Shown here: one piece after another, positions 63,213-64,000 of the stretch | Numbering within the stretch: position 1 is the stretch's first letter | How the letters are laid out: each line of letters opens with the position of its first letter | Source: Rhizobium sp. RU33A | Lineage (GTDB): Bacteria > Pseudomonadota > Alphaproteobacteria > Rhizobiales > Rhizobiaceae | Reading direction: 5' to 3' | Length of the DNA stretch: 64,000 nucleotides | Assembly: GCF_900156055.1 (NCBI RefSeq) | Contig: NZ_FTMQ01000007.1 | Span: 1 to 64,000 of the forward strand | Notes under the pieces: generated by a model | Databases searched by the model: none | Seen by the model: the letters and a program-made list of their open reading frames with translations, nothing else | What the model was told of the DNA's origin: nothing | Position numbers and translations under genes: made by a program

Positions 63213-64000
63213 ATGAAGTTCGACAGGCCAGAAACCACCAATCCCATCGACAATCTGAAGGTGATCGGCCGCCCGACGCACCGGATCGACGGCGAGCTCA
63301 AGACGACGGGTCGCGCCAACTATGCCTATGAGCATTGGGATCTCGGTCTCAAGATCGCCTATGGCTATCCGGTGGCTGCCGGCATTGCCAAGGGGCGCAT
63401 CATCGAGATCGACAGCGAGAGCGCCCGGCAGGCACCCGGCGTTCTTGCGGTGGTCACCACACTTGACGTTGGAAACCGCGAGAAGGGCGAACACAATACG
63501 GCGACCCTCTTTGGCGGAGATGTCGTGCAGCATTATCATCAGGCAATCGCCCTTGTCGTTGCCGAGACATTCGAACAGGCGCGGGCGGCGGCTTCGCTGA
63601 TCGATGTGTCCTACGAGCGCGAGGACGGCTCCTTCGACCTGTCCAAGGCCATGAAAACGGCAGAAAAGCCTTCGGAAGATGAGAAGCCCGACACGGCCTT
63701 CGGCGACTTCGATGATGCCTATGCTCGGGCGTCTGTGACGCTCGATGCCGATTACAGCACGCCAGACCAGTCGCATGCGGCGATGGAGCCGCATGCCTCA
63801 ATGGCATTCTGGGACGGCGATGAACTGAAGATCTGGACCTCGAGCCAGATGATCGACTGGTGGCGGACGGATCTTGCGACCTTCCTTGGCATGGACAAGG
63901 AGAAGATCCGGCTGATGTCGCCCTTCATCGGCGGTGGATTCGGCGGCAAGCTGTTCCTCAGGGCGGATGCGGTGCTTGCCGCGCTGGGTGCCAAGGCTGC
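63213..64000 (+). CDS. paoC: Molybdenum hydroxylase large (Mo-cofactor) subunit, 5' part only
   Basis: The first 262 codons are present: VIGRPTHRIDGELKTTGRANYAYE, AVVTTLDV, HQAIALVVAETFEQARAAASLIDVSYE, then SHAAMEPHASMAFWDGDELKIWTSSQMI and FIGGGFGGKLFLRADAVLAA. It oxidises aldehydes or N-heterocycles at a MCD-type molybdenum centre. The gene continues beyond the right edge; the catalytic Glu region is not in the window. Confidence 0.94.
   Translation, partial: MKFDRPETTNPIDNLKVIGRPTHRIDGELKTTGRANYAYEHWDLGLKIAYGYPVAAGIAKGRIIEIDSESARQAPGVLAVVTTLDVGNREKGEHNTATLFGGDVVQHYHQAIALVVAETFEQARAAASLIDVSYEREDGSFDLSKAMKTAEKPSEDEKPDTAFGDFDDAYARASVTLDADYSTPDQSHAAMEPHASMAFWDGDELKIWTSSQMIDWWRTDLATFLGMDKEKIRLMSPFIGGGFGGKLFLRADAVLAALGAKA

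Overview
The window looks like a chromosome or large-replicon segment of an alphaproteobacterium in or near the Rhizobiaceae. The basis is the high G+C, the gene families (RTX double peroxidase, TRAP, TTT and RbsABC-type importers, L-threonate/D-erythronate catabolism, FecIR-FhuA ferric uptake) and strong GGAG(G) ribosome binding sites. No rRNA, complete tRNA, CRISPR array or intact insertion sequence was seen. Species cannot be fixed by reading alone.

Layout. 1-8.2 kb (minus): most of one giant gene for a secreted RTX protein with two complete animal-type haem peroxidase domains, running off the left edge. 8.4-10.6 kb: a histidine kinase and a convergent NarL/LuxR-type response regulator. 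10.6-11.8 kb: a scar with a decayed recombinase 3' end beside a tRNA-3'-end-like sequence. 11.8-18.3 kb: a SAF-domain dehydrogenase, a small monooxygenase-like protein, a 3-hydroxyisobutyrate-dehydrogenase-type enzyme and a TRAP transporter, with a convergent LysR regulator. 18.7-28.6 kb: a LacI-controlled module (CoA-transferase, MaoC hydratase, tripartite tricarboxylate transporter, AroE-like dehydrogenase, FAH-family enzyme, D-erythronate dehydrogenase) with two copies of one perfect LacI-type operator. 28.7-33.7 kb: divergent otnI-ltnD and lacI-otnK-otnC genes for L-threonate/D-erythronate catabolism, around a second LacI operator pair and the 3' stub of a deleted permease gene.

33.9-52.2 kb: a frameshifted RND pump stub, then a large catabolic island. 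It holds an unusual winged-helix/solute-binding-protein fusion (probably a cytoplasmic regulator), several dehydrogenases, an intradiol ring-cleavage dioxygenase, small YciI/Dabb/VOC proteins, a sugar-type ABC importer whose ATPase is fused to one of its permeases, and a LuxR-type regulator. A 15-bp dyad (TATCCR-N3-CGGATA) occurs in front of both the dehydrogenase genes and the importer, which suggests one regulon. 52.8-61.3 kb (minus): a hydroxamate-siderophore iron locus in transcription order fecI, fecR, TonB receptor, fhuD, fhuB, fhuF, fhuC, with translational overlaps. 61.7-64 kb: the start of a molybdenum hydroxylase operon (2Fe-2S, FAD/4Fe-4S and Mo subunits), cut by the right edge.

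The strongest candidates for something new are the HTH-SBP fusion regulator with its predicted operator pair, the double-peroxidase RTX protein with a three-half-site element upstream and a two-component pair beside it, and the structured intergenic elements at 18.7, 44.7 and 52.3 kb. All readings are by eye; no database search or structure calculation was run.
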